A stretch of 42,748 bases of DNA, taken from assembly GCA_033085395.1 (NCBI GenBank), contig JANQBS010000300.1, positions 1-42,748 of the forward strand, written 5' to 3'. The translations under genes were made by a program, and so were the position numbers. The DNA is from Xanthoparmelia taractica (lineage: Eukaryota; Ascomycota; Lecanoromycetes; Lecanorales; Parmeliaceae). Below are positions 1 to 12,360 of the stretch, piece by piece (the first letter of the stretch is position 1; each line of letters starts with the position of its first letter). Below the pieces are notes generated by a model. The model had not been told where the DNA came from. It ran no database searches and saw nothing but the letters and a program-made list of their open reading frames with translations.

Positions 1-131
1 GAATATAAAAAAATATTACGTAATATATTTATTAAAAACCCAATGAGAGTATGGAATATCTTATATCTTTCGATATGATATTCGAAAAACTAGTCCCATA
101 TCATCAAATATACCACACCTTTCCGACCCGT
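1..131. mobile_element. Right end of a small terminal-inverted-repeat element, cut by the window edge
   Basis: Bases 1-131 align without gaps to 7594-7724, the right-hand part of the complete element at 7440-7724. Both end in the same terminal repeat (reads CCTTTCCGACCCGT at the end). The differences are C/T and G/A exchanges such as ACCCAAT against ACTTAAT, as expected for two copies mutated independently by RIP. The left half lies outside the window, so the target duplication cannot be checked here. There is no coding capacity. Confidence 0.8.
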
Positions 132-585
132 AATTACGTTACTATAAGTGTCTCTAAAATTAGCGTAATACGCTATTATCGTATTATATACGAGATCGTC
201 TTAGAGATCTTAACTAAATATATACGAATATATCTTACATTAGAGATCTCTAAGAATATAGCGTTATAGAGATAATTTAAAGCGAAATTATCGCGTATAC
301 GCCCGTAAGAATATTAATAATTTTTAAATTCTCGATATACTCGAACTCTCGTAATTAGCGAATTACTCTCGCAGTGAAATTCTCGAGAGTTAACTAGATT
401 CTCGAAAATTAGCGCGATATAATTATTAGACGACTATTACTAAGTTATAAGATTAAAAGCTTCGAGGATATCGCGCTTTATAGTGCGATACTTCTATTAG
501 ATTCTATAAGCCTCACATTAATAATAAGATTAACGTATAGTTAATAGAGAATAATAATATAAGTATATATAACTAACGAGTAACT
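132..585. other. AT-rich RIP-mutated filler
   Basis: Very AT-rich sequence with scattered CG dinucleotides and no recognisable domain in any frame. The open frame covering 51-269 is a chance product of base composition and overlaps the small repeat element. It is probably older mutated transposon sequence into which the chromovirus at 586 inserted. Confidence 0.6.
581..585. repeat. Left target-site duplication of the chromovirus (TAACT)
   Basis: TAACT immediately precedes the TG start of the left LTR and is repeated at 7243-7247 immediately after the CA end of the right LTR. Confidence 0.88.
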
Positions 586-843
586 TGTTACGAGTGTGAC
601 GACCACATAGGTCTACAATATCAAGTCGGCTCACCTTTTCAATTGAGATTACGGCTTACCTTTTCAATTGAGATTACGGCTTACCTTTTCAATTGAGATT
701 ACGGCTTACCTTTTCAATTGGGACTAGTCTCTATAGGCCTTGGCGTTCCTTATAGATATTTCTTTTCAACTAAATAGTTACTTCTTAGACTTAATTTATT
801 CGTTATATATTATTATTAACTTATTTTAATTATAGTTCTAATA
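586..843 (+). repeat. Left LTR of the chromovirus
   Basis: 258 bases, collinear with 7035-7242 apart from two extra copies of a 25-base unit (258 minus 208 is exactly 50). It starts TGTTACGAG and ends TTCTAATA, where the right LTR reads GTCCTAACA. It is more AT-rich than its partner, for example CTTTTCAATTG against CTTCCCAATTG, so the two LTRs were not mutated equally. Confidence 0.9.
628..727 (+). repeat. Four tandem copies of a 25-base unit in the left LTR
   Basis: Units at 628-652, 653-677, 678-702 and 703-727 share the core ACCTTTTCAATTG. The right LTR holds only two units (7077-7101 and 7102-7126). LTRs are identical at insertion, so the number changed afterwards by slippage or unequal exchange. 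A role as an enhancer repeat is possible but not shown. Confidence 0.9.
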
Positions 844-2049
844 TTAAATTAAGTCTTATTTTCTTATTACGCTCGTTAGATATGCGAGCTAAAAGAACTC
901 GTTTACGATATAATCGACGACTTCGAAAGATATTAATACGTATTATCTTAGAATTAATATTTTTTAAATTATACGAACGTATTATTAGAAGATTTAAATT
1001 ATATGAAATTACTAAAGACTCGTTAATAAGCGAGATTAAAGAAATTATAATAAGATAGCTCTTAAATTATACGAAGTATCTTTTTATAATTAAATATTAA
1101 TAGTATATTATAATTAAAATTAACTCACATTAATTATTTAGACGAATTAAAGAATTATATCTTAACGACTTTTAGTCTTTACGACGTATCAAACGATTAA
1201 TAAACGAATATATTCGCTCTTCGCAAAGAATCTTACTATAAAATTAATATCTATTTAATACACTTAACACATTAATATACTCACTTAACACTCGACCCCG
1301 CGACGCGACTATAAGTTACGCGATTAGTTTATCGATTAATATACTCTAAACGTATTTCTAGCACAATTCGATCGTTTATTATTAATTAATATAATAATTA
1401 AAGTCGTGCATATGCGCTGGCAAGAATTACTTATATAATTTACTTCTTGATATCACGCATTAATAGAGTATTCTTTAAAGTTTATTTATCTATAAGTATA
1501 TCTTATTTAAATAATTATTACATATATTATAATCGACTTAAGGCACTCACTATAAACTTAGCTAAGTTTGTTCTTATCGTATTAATTTTAATTTCGACTT
1601 AAGCGAGTTTCGTATAAAAAAGTAATTTTATTTAAAAGCTCGGAGAAAATTATTACTTTTTTATAAAATCGGACGATATCTTAATATCACACGATATCAC
1701 TCACTTAACGATCTATTTATAGTCTCTATAGAATATCTCGAAGTACGGAGTAGGACGTAGGGAGTTCTTAGGCGAGCATCGATCTTGTAATCTATTTCAC
1801 GCTACTTTCTAACTTGAAACGCCACCTTAAAAATACTCTAAATTAGCGAATATCTATATTATCTAGAAATATCTTTCACGCGTCTAAGAATCTTATCTTT
1901 ATTTAAAATATAGTTATTTAAGAATAACTAATTTAGTGAATTAATACGAACTCTAAAGAGTTTTTAATTATCTTAAATAAACTTCGCGAATAACGCGATC
2001 TTGAGATAAAAGTTACTTAATTATATAATTCTCTACTTAAAGAAAATTT

Positions 2050-5000
2050 AAATTATAAGCTAAAATATAAGAAAAAACGAAAAAAGAAGAAGAAGACTAG
2101 AACTATACTCGATCGACTTTAAGTAATCTATAATTATTTATAATAATAAGTGTAGAATCTTTAGCACTAACTTCGAAGATCTCGTAAGAAATCTATTAAT
2201 TTAATATAAATTCAAATCATAGCTAGACGCTTCGAAAAGTTCTCTTATTTTCTAATATTAATCGACGAAAAAGAATCCTAATAAAATAATTAAATTAATT
2301 AGATATCTAATAAGTTAAAGATTAATTAAGATTATTTTAATAATAAGATAGTTAAGATCGCTTACGTTAAGTTACGCACTAATAAAAAAGCAATTAAAGT
2401 TATCTATACTCGATTTTATCGTCTAAGCTTTAATTTTTATTAAATTATTAATAAGATTTTAGATAATTTATAAAAATTATTCGAGAACTTAGATCGTAAA
2501 GTAAATAGAGTTTATAAATATAAGGTCTTAAAGTAGAAAGATCTTTCATTTAGCGACTTTTATTAAGACTTTAAACGTCTCGCTATAAAGTTAAGTATAT
2601 TAAATAAAGCTTAACTTCGGGATATAGATAAAAAGCTTACTTCTCGTCTTCGTATAGTCTAGATTAACTTTTCTATCGAATTTATTACGATATTTATCTT
2701 AAAAGTATTCTTAACTTAAATAGATAATAAATATAATACTATATATTAGAAAAAGGTAATTAAGAAGATTAAGAACGTAGTAAATAAGGCACGAGTCTCT
2801 AAGCGTGTAACGTTTATATTTAATTCTATAAATATCTTTCTTTCTCGAATAAATCTAATTTCTTAATATTTCTCTTTCGCTATAAAGTAATAATAGCGAA
2901 AGACTATTAAGAATTAGAAGAAAGATATCTACTATATCTATTATAAGAAGAAATATTTATTATTCGCTTATTCGAAACGTCGACTCTTTTATTAAGTTAA
3001 TAAGATAAAAGATTAGACTAAAGAGAATTTCGTAAAATCGAAGTTTAAATAATTCGACTTAAAAAACTTATAATCTTATTTATAGTCACGAATTAAGATA
3101 AGATTCTATTCTTATATAATCTAAAGAAGACTCGGCGTAAATTATTCGCCTTAAAATTATTTCTAGTTCGAGAAAGTCTAACTTTCTAAGAAAAGATTTA
3201 TTACGTTTAAATTCTTATCGATATAAAGATTATTAGATACGCGTTCGTTAATATACATCTAATTTACGAGATTTATTAATTATTAGATATATAACTTATT
3301 TCTCTTACGAAGTCTAAATTAATTCGAGATTATAACGAATAACTTAGTAAGAAACTTATTACGCACGTTATATACTCAAATCTTATTCTTTCGAGATATA
3401 AGAAATTTATAACCCTAATACTTATAGCGAATTTAAGATAATATATAATTATTCTAGATAAACTCTAAATAAATCGCTTTAATATATTTCTAAATATAAG
3501 TAACGATTTTATTCTCTTTCGAGACTATTCGTTATAAACTTCTTTTATTCTTATCACTTAATTCTTTATAAAATTAATATCTTTAATTAAGACTTCTAAA
3601 TTAATCTAATCTCGATTAAAGATTCTTATTTATTTATAATTTACGTCTAAGAATTATTTATTCTCTATTTATAGTATCGCTACTATTCTCTTTACGATAT
3701 TAATTAAATAGATAAAGTACTCTAAAATTTAGTTATTCGCGATATTAATAAAAGATATCGATCGAGATATAGTATATAACGCTAAGTCTAGAGCGAAAGA
3801 AATTAGTCTTTCTTTAGTAAAGACTATTATTCAAAATCTAGATAACGTTAAAAAGCTATTTTCTTCTTAATATTAGAAAGTTTTAGACGTCTTTAATTAT
3901 TCTAAAGTCGATTAACTTTCTCTATATCGTTCTTATAATTATAAGATCAAGTTTATTAATAACTCTAAGTTATTCTAGAGTTACGCTTATTATATATCTC
4001 TCTATAAGCTTTAGAAGATTAAAGAGTATCTAATAAATAATTTATTTAAGAACTTTATTACTTCTAGTAAGACTTTTTATTCGTTATTTATTTTATTCGC
4101 CCTAAAGATTAATAATAATCTTCGTTTTTATATAAATTATCGAAAATTAAATATTATAATAAAACGTAATTAATATTTACTTTTTTTAATAAAGGAGATT
4201 ATTAATAAAATTAGAAGATATCGATATCTTATTCGTCTAAATATTATCGTCGTATTTAATAAGCTATAAATAAACCTTGATAGTGAGAACTATATAATCT
4301 TTATTATAGTTCTCGAAGCGTATAAGTATCGAGTATTACCCTTCGAACTAATAAATAGATTGAGCACGTTTTAACAATACATTAATAATATTCTATTCGA
4401 TTTTTTAAACGACTTCTATTAAGTCTATTTAGACGATATTCTTATTTATAATTAAAAGAAGATAAAATATTAAAAGTATATTAAATAAGTTCTTTAATGT
4501 CTATAAGAGACTAATTTATAAATTAATATCAAGAAATACGAATTCGATATAAAAGAGATCGTATTTCTAGAAATTATTATATTAGAAATTAATCTACGAA
4601 TAAATTCTCGTAAGATCGAGACTATACTTAATTAAAGTATCTCTACGAATTTAAAGAAGATTTAAGACTTTATAAAGTTTATAAACTTCTATCAACGCTT
4701 TATTTATAAGTTTTTTAAGTTAATTAAGTCTCTAATTAATCTCACGAAGAAGAATATTTTCTTTATTTAAAATAAGATTTATATTAAATTATTCGAAGAT
4801 CTAAAAAAGCGTGTAATTATTATCTTAATTCTACGTTACTTTAATCTTAAACGTTAGACTATTCTTAAGATCGATTCTTTTAATTATATATTAAGAGAAA
4901 TCTTATTCTAATATAATAACGATAAAGTTCTTCACTCGATAATATTCTATAATAAAAGTATAATCTTAGCGAAATGTAATTATTATATTTATAATAAAGA

Positions 5001-6800
5001 GTTATTAGTAATTATTCGATGCTTCGGATATTAATAATTAGAATTAGAATATATCGAGCTATCTATTTAAGTATTTACTAATTATTAGATCTTAAAAATC
5101 TTTATAAAAAATAAGAAGCTCACACGCCGTTAAGCCCGCTATCTAGATATTCTATTTAAATTTAATTTTTAGATTATCTTTCAAGTGCGAATAATTAATA
5201 GTAAAGTCGACGCCCTAATAAGAATATTATTATTTATCTTAGCGAACGAAGCTAATAAAAGAAGTTAATATTAATATTAAACGATTCTTATCTCGAATCG
5301 CGTCTAAATTCGAGTTATAAAAGTCGAAGAAGATCTATTTAAATAAATTTATAAGATTAATTAAAAGAACTCTATATATAACGAATTTCGTAAAGCGATA
5401 AATTATAATCAAATTAAACTTTATAGTTATACGCTAAGTAAGTGTTATATCGTCGATAGAACTCTCTTTAAGAACGAACTATTATAAGTCTTAATCGAGT
5501 TTTATACGAAGCTATTAAGAAAGGTTTATAATTAATCTTCTAACGATTACCTAGAAATACGAAGAATAATTAACTTACTTCTACGTTATTATTATTAATC
5601 TAACTACGTTAAAATAATTAAATAGTATATTCGTAACTATTATTACTATTAACGTAATAAGACCTCTCGAAATAAAATAAATAAATTATTAATATTATTC
5701 TCAATTCCCTAAAATCGTTAATAAGATATCTCTATAAATTTTATCACTAATCTATTTCTATTAGACGATTTTAACGCTATTTATATTCTTATATATCGCC
5801 TTATAAAAAAACGTTACTACGTATTATATTACTAAAAAGATAACGATTATTTATTAGAAGAACTTATTTGAATTCTTATATGAAATCTCTTTCGATTATA
5901 TAGATTATTATAATCTCTCACATTAGATAGGAATATATAATTTATATCTACGCTCTAAAGAAGTCTTTATAAGCGATTACGTATTAAGATTAACTTATTT
6001 ATTATATATTATCTCGAGACGAATAATTAGATCGAGAGAACTAATTAGAATATAAAGCGAGATCTTCGTATCTATTATAATTACTTATAAGACGATTAAG
6101 CTAAATAAATCTCTATAATCGAATTTAATAATAATAATAATATCTTATTCGCTATATTTCTCACTCTCTTCTACTTTAATCGAGATTTTTATTCTTATAT
6201 ATTTTTTAATTAAAATTATACTTTTTATAAGATTACACGCGAGCGTTTATAAGTCTTAAAGATGAAGAATATTACGACTAAGATAAAAAAGATTTTAAAG
6301 TTTAAACGATCTTAATTAGAGAGAATACGTAAAGTTATAAAGATATAGATGAATAAATATCGTAAGAAGATTACTTACGATATAGACGATTGAGTTTAAT
6401 TATCGTTTAAAAATATTAGAATGAAACGCCTCTATAAGAATCTCGAGAATAAGTAACTTAATTTATATAGAATCTTTAAGAGAGTCGATATCTTATATCG
6501 TTTAGAACTTTCTTATAATATAAGAATTTATTTTATCTTTAATTCTAAGATACTTAAATCTATAATTATAAATTCTCTATTAGAATAGAAGTATAATTCT
6601 CTTAAATCTATAATAATTAATAAGAAAGAGTTATAAGATATAAACAATATATTAAACTTTAAGCGTTATTATAAGCGACTTTAATATAAAGTTAAATAAA
6701 TCGATCTAAATAGAGATAATAATTAATATTATATAGATTAAGATAAGTTCGAAGACTTTAAGAAAATAATAAATAAATTTTATAGACGATATTTTAATAA
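2050..6800 (+). pseudogene. RIP-destroyed gag-pol of the chromovirus
   Basis: Bounds are approximate. Landmarks on the plus strand are: codons at the four CX2CX4HX4C zinc-knuckle positions (2930, 2939, 2954, 2969, all now TAC/TAT); a protease LIDxGA-type motif with its Asp at 3220; the reverse transcriptase YLDD motif at 4426-4437; RNase H around 4858-5020, ending in a readable YNKELLVIIR; the integrase core around 5731-5830, whose first catalytic Asp codon now reads AAT (5737); and a C-terminal chromodomain around 6640-6790 containing YKVK. Protease through chromodomain are all in one frame, while the knuckle lies in another, a net -1 (or +2) change between 2971 and 3211. That could be programmed frameshifting or a later indel. 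Dozens of TAA/TAG codons interrupt it. Confidence 0.88.
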
Positions 6801-7034
6801 ATCGCGTTAGACTTAATAGAGAATCAAACTTCGATTAATTTTTATTTATTATTTAAATCTATTCGCTAATACTACGATAGACTTAGCGAAGAAGCCCGGC
6901 CAGTCGCGAGTAAATCGAAACACTTCACACCTCGTACAATAGCATACGTTTCTTCTAGGCGTTCTAGATTATTTCTATATACGAATATTATTCTTCTATA
7001 ACGCTAGAACATCGCTATTCGAGAAAAGAAGTAA

Positions 7035-7242
7035 TGTTACGAGTATAATAACCACATAGGTCTGTAATATTAAGTCGGCTCACCTTCCCAATTGGAACTA
7101 CGGCTTATCTTCCCAATTGGGACTAGCCCCTATAGGCCTTAACGTCCCTTATAGATATTTCTTTCCAGCTAGATAGTTTCTCCTTAGACTTAATTTATTC
7201 GTTACATATTACTATTAACTTGTTCTAATTGCAGTCCTAACA
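7035..7242 (+). repeat. Right LTR of the chromovirus
   Basis: 208 bases, TGTTACGAG to CCTAACA, with two copies of the 25-base unit. It retains more C and G than the left LTR (for example CCCAATTGGGAC), so it is the better guide to the unmutated sequence. TAACT follows at 7243-7247. Confidence 0.9.
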
Positions 7243-7439
7243 TAACTTCTTTAAATCGTAGTATTAATCGTCTAAAGCTTAATTTATTAATTATTTACGA
7301 TAAGAAATATTTCGACTCGTCGAGAGAAATTAATCTATCTCGACGATTTTTTAAAATATTAATATCGATATTTAATCGACGACTTCGATATTTCTTCGTT
7401 TATTTAAAATATTATCGAATTAAAAATTTAATAATTTCT

Positions 7440-7724
7440 ACGGGTCGGAAAGGTGTGGTATCTGTTGAACATAGTCGTTTTCAACTTTTTTTCAACTTTT
7501 TTTCAACTTTTTTTAAAAAATTATATCTTTTTAATCTATTTATAGAATTTTATAATTACATAAGCGTTCGCTTAAGCTTTTTACGTATCTTTAGAATATA
7601 AAAAAATATTACGTAATATATTTATTAAAAACTTAATGAGAGTATAAGATATCCCATATCTTTCGATATGGTATTCGAAAAACTAGTCCCATATCATTAA
7701 ATATACCACACCTTTCCGACCCGT
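7440..7724. mobile_element. 285-base non-coding TIR element (MITE), probably Mutator-like
   Basis: The two ends form a perfect 21-base inverted repeat (starts ACGGGTCGGAAAGG, ends CCTTTCCGACCCGT). It is flanked by the direct repeat AATAATTTCT at 7430-7439 and 7725-7734. A 10-base duplication is within the 9-11 base range typical of Mutator-like elements. The TIRs are short for that superfamily but acceptable for a MITE. A TA duplication (Tc1/mariner type) is also formally possible because the ends are bordered by TA, but it would leave the longer repeat unexplained. An 11-base unit is tandemly repeated three times inside. A second copy ends at base 131. Confidence 0.82.
7481..7513 (+). repeat. 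Three 11-base tandem repeats (TCAACTTTTTT) inside the MITE
   Basis: The motif TCAAC recurs at 7481, 7492 and 7503, separated by T runs. It is a short T-rich subterminal tandem repeat with no known role. Confidence 0.75.
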
Positions 7725-7734
7725 AATAATTTCT

Positions 7735-8699
7735 CTTATCTATTATTCGAGAATATTAAAATACTTATAATTTATTCGATTAAACTTCTCAAATTATAGA
7801 GTAAATATTATTATAATTAACTTTAGAAAAATAGTAACGTTCTTAACTTATAGAGTATATTTAATAATATCTATTAAAGTAATTATAAGAGGTTTTCGAC
7901 TCTTCGGAAATACGTAGTATAAGTCTTTAAAAAAGATAGAATACGTATCGCTAAAAGAATAATAGATAGCGAGTAATTATTAAGTATAGAACTAATATCT
8001 AGCAAGTAATTCGTGATACTCGCTATAGTAGAACGAAATTAGCGTATTACTATTATTTATTAGATATTAAAAAGTTGAGTTATAAGATAATTAATTTCTT
8101 CTAACGAAAAACTACTACTTAAATAGTACTTGCTCCGATCGAAGATAAGTACTAGTCACGACCGAGGTAGATACTAGTCTGGCACTAGCATTAGATAGAT
8201 ACTATTCGTAATATTAAAAGAGATTTTTTTTATATACTCGAGTTATTTACGAGTCTATTAAATAGCGATATCGATAGCGAATATATCTTAATTACTTTCG
8301 CTAATTTAATTTCTACTTTAGAGAAATTTATTTTTAAAGTATCGTCGAAGCTAATCTCTAATAAAGAGCTTAATTTCAAAGAATTACTTGATTCGAATAG
8401 TGGGACTATGAGTTAGTGTGTCTCATGATCTAGCCGCTATTTCAGATACATACGTATATACGAAGAACACGTATCTGCAAGAGCACTATATGTAGGGGTC
8501 TCACACTATTAGTTGGCTCTTTATTCGAATTCTTCTTATTTAGAGCAATCGTATTCTTTTATAACCTTCATTCAACTATTTTAAATTATTCAATATCTAT
8601 ATACTAGATTAGCGTATATTATTCTTATTTTATTCACATCTACATTTATTTCAATCTTCTTAATTATCTTATTCTTCGTACGTTATAGCTATCGCTATT
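7735..8699. other. AT-rich RIP-mutated sequence with a less mutated patch
   Basis: No protein domain is recognisable. Two patches, about 8120-8210 and 8395-8520, keep more GC. The first contains several TACTAGTC-like motifs. These patches may be terminal or leader sequence of the tyrosine-recombinase retroelement that follows, but I could not match them to its far end. Confidence 0.4.
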
Positions 8700-10099
8700 A
8701 GACGCTTTAAGATACTTAAGAAATTCTTTAAGAAGATCCTCAGTAGGCTTAAGGCCCCCGTAAAGATTATCACACTCTTTTCCCTCTCTCGCTTCGCTCG
8801 ACCTCGTAGAAATAAGTCTATAATATCGAAGACACCCTTCTTAGAGATTCTTAGCCCAAGCGTAATTAAGAAAATCGATATTAAGATTCTTAGCTATCGC
8901 GATTAAGTCTTAGAGCTAAAAGAACGCCTCGCCGAGTACGAATATAATCGTTATAAGTAGTATCGAATATATAAGTCACGCTCTCGCCGTTATTATCGCT
9001 ATCGTCGATATTATTCGTTTAAGTCTAATACTAATTTAGAGGAGAATAATAATTTTAAAGTCTCTTTATATATATCGAAGGTACGCGTCTCTTTCTTAAT
9101 CTTCATGAACGCTATCGCTTTATCGAAATCAAGTATTTCAAGTAAATCTTCTTTAAGACGTTTAAATTTAAAAATCTTATTAAGCTAGATCGAGAATACG
9201 CCAATCGCGCTAATACGAACGATGCTTATAAAGTTAATAAAATAATATATCTACTATAGTGTTTCGAGGTATATGACCAGATTATATATTACTATGTATA
9301 TCTTATAGTGATTATTCGCCTATAGAAGATATTATTAGATTATTATTTTCGCCTAACTAAGTTATTAGCCTTATATAAATTCGACTTTATTCGTAAGTAT
9401 CACGATACGTTTATAAATATACGTATCTTAAATAACTAGAATAATTCTATAGTTTAAATTACCGAGAATAGACGTTATAGCGATCTTCTATTACGTAAAA
9501 TAATTATCCTTAATAATACTAAGTAGAACTTAGATTCTACTTCTAAATTCTTCTCTTCTAGTCTTAAGATATATCAAAATTTTAATAAGAAACGATACTC
9601 ACGCGAGTATTGTAAATATAATTATATCTATCTTAATTATTAATAGCATTACGTAATTAATATATATTATAAGACTTAAACCGAGGTCTTAAGTATTAAT
9701 CTTATCTCGCTTAATAATCGAATTTCGAAGTCTAAATAACTCTTAACGTATTCGTAGATATTCATATTACTACTATATATAGTAGAAGAATTTCTATACG
9801 CGCTATACGATTTATTAGATTCAAATCTAATTAGTTAAGATTCGCTACGAGTAAAAGATTAAGATCGTTAATTAAAAAATTATTTAGATTTTATATTCGT
9901 AAAGATTCTTTCAACTATTCTTCGAAAAGAAGCGAAAATCGAATATCGAGGTCAAATTTTATATTATCGCAATTATAATTATTAATTAGCTCTCGCAATA
10001 TCTAATATACTAATAACGAATCTTTAAAAATAACTTTAGTATAATCGCCTAGCCGAGGTTAATTCTCAGGCGAAGTAGTAATTCGTCTACTCGCCGTTA

Positions 10100-11350
10100 A
10101 GATTAATTCTAAAACACGATAATAATTAAAGGCGTATTTATAACCTCTTATTCTTATATAAAACCTTAATTAATAATAATATATCTTAGAATTGAGAGGC
10201 TCTAAAATACGCTATATACGATAACGTAGTAATCGCACTACTATAATAAGATTCTAAGGCTTAATTCGTCAAAAGAGATCTAAAAGACATCTTTAGATAT
10301 ATATCGATCGCAAGTTTAGATTAATAATTACTAGGATTTCACTATAACGATCGCTATTAAAAAAAACAATATCTATTCTTCGGTCTACGTATATTATTAT
10401 TTATATTTAATCTATTTATAAAGACCCTCAACTAAATCTTAATAATAGTTCTTCTTTAAATTATAATACTTCACTATCTAGACGATTTCTTCGCTATTCT
10501 AGCACTAATTAATAATGCGATCGCATACGGCCGATAATTCGATCTCGTATATAAAGAATTAGACTTTAAAATTAATCATATTAAGGATATTATGAGTATT
10601 ATAGTCGAGTTTCTAGGGATTAAGTTCGATAGTATTCTAATATAGATTAGACTCTTCTTCGATAAGCTCGCTCGAGCGAGAAACGCGATTAAGAACCTTC
10701 TAAATCGGGCGATAATCTTATATCGCGAGCTTGAGTTAGCGATCGATTTTCTATTATTCGCCGCTAAGATCGTAATCTCAGAAAGAGCGTTTTTAAGGTG
10801 ATTTCTTGATGCTCTTCGAAGATTAATAGCACTTATTAAAATTATATCGTATATTAGAGTCGATCTACTATGATAAGAGATCTTTCTAAAAGACTAAAAT
10901 AATCTTAAGTTGATTCGTTACGTTATTAGTCGATTAATATAGTATATTTAAACGAACGTATTAGGGACGTTTAATATGAGAGACTATATTCTAAAGCACT
11001 TAGACCTTCTATAGTTAGTTCAAGAGGTCTTTAATATTTTAATAATCATATATTATTATTAGAAAGACATTTAGTTTAAAGAAATAAAGGTTATACACCA
11101 CGCTATTTAACTATAATTGCAAAGACTTAAAGAATCACGATTAATATTGTATTGCGATAACAACGTATATATTCATGATCTTAGAAAGACCTCTATTCGC
11201 GAATTAGCCATAGCCTCACTACGAGATATAGCGCTACTACTAACTAGATACGATATCTATTTAATCTTAATATGAATCTCAATTAAGACTAATAAGCTAG
11301 TAGATAATTTATTACGCTTTCGATATCGAAAGATCGCTAACGTATATTCA
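10100..11350 (+). pseudogene. Reverse transcriptase/RNase H segment of the DIRS-type element
   Basis: The catalytic box HYLDDF (10472-10489) is intact, and the RNase H-like aspartate-containing LYCDN (11147-11161) lies downstream in the same frame. HYLDDF, rather than the gypsy VYLDDI form, resembles YR-retroelement polymerases. Stop codons of RIP type, together with reading gaps, make it non-functional. Bounds are approximate. Confidence 0.7.
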
Positions 11351-11549
11351 TAGCTGAGATATATCTTAATCGCTTCGCAGAGCTAGAGCGCGATTTATCG
11401 GATTCATAATATAATTAAATCGCACTACTATAAGAGATAGCTCGTTTTCTCTAATAGAATTTAGTCGTAAAGACGCGAAAAACGTATATTATATTTATTA
11501 AGTTATATAGCGCTTATTGCGCTATTAATGAGAGCATATCTTTCTTTTC

Positions 11550-12360
11550 AGCGATAATTAACTCACTCGCTAACTAAATCGCATATCTTAGCACGAGACG
11601 AGTTAAGATTAAGATTATTAAAGTCTATCTAATAGACGTTAGATTAGTTCACGTTAATATAAGATATAAGAATCTTACGATATTTTATAACTCTTAATTG
11701 TAAAGAATTATTGCTAATATTCGACGTTTACGAGGCGAGACTAAGACGAAAGAACGTTATTCAATTATTAAAGACCTATTATTATAGATACTTACTTATA
11801 TTAGTTAAGAAGACGAGATCGAAGCAACGCTCTATATAGTCTTTTGTCTCGTATTCGTCGTATTTCTCCGTATAAGCGAGTTTATATATACTATATGTGA
11901 TCGCAAAGGCTAGAACTTCGAGTAATAATTTCTCACTCGTCGCTTAATAAGACTATATGAGAAGCACCTCGAACTTATACTTTTAATATTCAAAATAGAT
12001 CCCTTTCGTTAAGGGATAACACTTATTATTATAACGTTAAATAATAACGTTTATGTAATAAAGGCCTTACGATATCTCTTTAGATGAAAGGCATTATTAA
12101 ATAGCCCCCTCTTTTAATTAGATAACGGCTCGTTTATTAAAAAGCTAATTATCGATTAACTCCGTCAAATACTAACCTCGCTCGATATGAGAAATTATTA
12201 TTTAAGATACTTCTTTCGCAGAGAGACTACTATTTTAGCACGCGAGGTAGGTCTCAGCGACGATAAAATTATACTATTAAGACGCTGAAAGTCCGATTCC
12301 TATCGCCTCTACATTACTACTCACCCTAAGCGAATACTTATCACATTACGAAGATATTAG
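11550..12360 (+). pseudogene. Tyrosine recombinase of the DIRS-type element
   Basis: The C-terminal catalytic box is legible. In the HxxR box the Arg codon at 12217 is intact and the His position now reads TAC (12208). It is followed by ILAREVGLSDDKI, then a TGA at the expected Trp position, then SDSYRLYI with the candidate catalytic Tyr codons at 12301 and 12310. This is the phage-integrase (tyrosine recombinase) signature. It lies in a different frame from the polymerase, as overlapping DIRS frames often do. The N-terminal half is too mutated to delimit. Confidence 0.75.

Larger units (their letters stand above)
586..7242 (+). mobile_element. Complete Ty3/Gypsy chromovirus LTR retrotransposon, heavily RIP-mutated
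   Basis: The element is 6,657 bases long with LTRs at 586-843 and 7035-7242, and TG..CA ends in the right LTR (RIP has turned the left one into TG..TA). It is flanked by the direct repeat TAACT at 581-585 and 7243-7247, a clean 5-base target duplication. A purine run (7021-7034) just before the right LTR fits a polypurine tract. The interior keeps the order gag zinc knuckle, protease, reverse transcriptase, RNase H, integrase, chromodomain, which defines a chromovirus (Metaviridae, MAGGY/Tf1-like). Every reading frame is broken by TAA or TAG codons that RIP makes from CAA, CAG or TGG, so it cannot move by itself. Confidence 0.93.

Noticed and set aside
51..269. 72-codon open frame in the AT-rich island
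   Set aside because: It overlaps the non-coding repeat element and has the composition of RIP-mutated DNA. No domain is visible.
8390..8530. Apparent inverted repeat (AGTGTGTCTCAT against TCTCACACTATT) as a terminus of the DIRS-type element
   Set aside because: The match is short and imperfect and has no counterpart near 12,400-12,610.
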